Origin: Muribaculaceae bacterium
GTDB taxonomy: Bacteria > Bacteroidota > Bacteroidia > Bacteroidales > Muribaculaceae
Assembly: GCA_017940245.1 (NCBI GenBank)
Contig: JAGAYZ010000021.1
Coordinates: forward strand, 17,408 to 81,407
Direction of reading: 5' to 3'
Length of the DNA stretch: 64,000 nt
The notes below the pieces were generated by a model. It was not told where the DNA came from. It saw nothing but the letters and a program-made list of their open reading frames with translations, and made no database searches. Made by a program: the position numbers and the translations under genes. Position 1 is the stretch's first letter, and each line of letters starts with the position of its first letter. Positions 63,860 through 64,000 of this stretch are shown piece after piece.

Positions 63860-63900
63860 AAAAAAAGGAGGGACCCGTGCCTTGCGGCTCGGATCCCTCC
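63860..63900 (-). terminator. rRNA operon terminator
   Basis: On the minus strand GGAGGGATCCG pairs with CGGGTCCCTCC (one mismatch) across a 12-base loop, followed by seven T residues. Directly after the 5S gene. Confidence 0.93.
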
Positions 63901-63903
63901 GTA

Positions 63904-64000
<97 letters not shown>

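Overview
The window is a chromosomal segment of a Bacteroidota bacterium, most likely Bacteroidales and close to Muribaculaceae, Prevotellaceae or Bacteroidaceae. The evidence is the promoters of the form TTTG-N19-20-TAnnTTTG, the nearly absent Shine-Dalgarno sequences, the secreted proteins with type IX-like C-terminal tails or dockerin-like repeats, a fused nuoCD, a complex I without nuoEFG, a Bacteroidota-type omega subunit, and a six-domain ribosomal protein S1. Family assignment rests on recognition of translated sequence; no database search was possible.

Layout. 1-3.9 kb: the 5' part of a SurA-like periplasmic isomerase gene (minus strand) diverges from clpB. 3.9-17.1 kb, minus strand: a large AT-rich surface protein, a small operon (Omp85-type barrel, phosphoethanolamine transferase, LUD-domain protein), a CotH/dockerin protein, iorAB, and a metallophosphoesterase/beta-propeller protein with a small membrane protein. 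17.2-29.7 kb, plus strand: an ABC-F ATPase, a ClpC-like unfoldase with htpG, umuDC, an RNA methyltransferase, radA, an ATP-grasp-like orphan and hydE. 29.7-44.8 kb: maf and rpsA, two paralogous secreted proteins, an AgcS symporter, an LptF/G permease, a U32 protein, bamD, rpoZ, tRNA-Gly(CCC), a small lipoprotein and ribonuclease G. 45.0-45.4 kb: a 30-residue basic microprotein and an HU-family protein. 45.9-63.1 kb: a 17-kb energy cluster. 63.3-63.75 kb: a small inverted-repeat-bounded element. 63.86-64.0 kb: a terminator and the 3' part of a 5S rRNA gene from an rRNA operon entering from the right.

Two points stand out. First, clpB and the clpC-like/htpG pair are each preceded by a textbook sigma-54 (-24/-12) promoter, TGGCATA-N4-TTGC, and both leaders also carry a TGTC-N10-GACA dyad upstream that could bind a shared enhancer-binding protein. 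This suggests that the ATP-dependent disaggregase, the unfoldase and Hsp90 form an RpoN regulon. Second, a complete F-type ATP synthase set (atpDCBEFHAG) sits inside the complex I operon between nuoH and nuoI, so the respiratory proton pump and the ATP synthase appear to be one transcriptional block.

Other points of interest are a four-part cell-surface chimera of low GC content, a metallophosphoesterase fused to a PQQ-like propeller, a ClpC-type protein that has lost its N domain but kept its ClpP-docking tripeptide, an exact 14-base leader element shared by two paralogous secreted proteins, and promoter boxes so close to start codons that the transcripts should be leaderless or nearly so.
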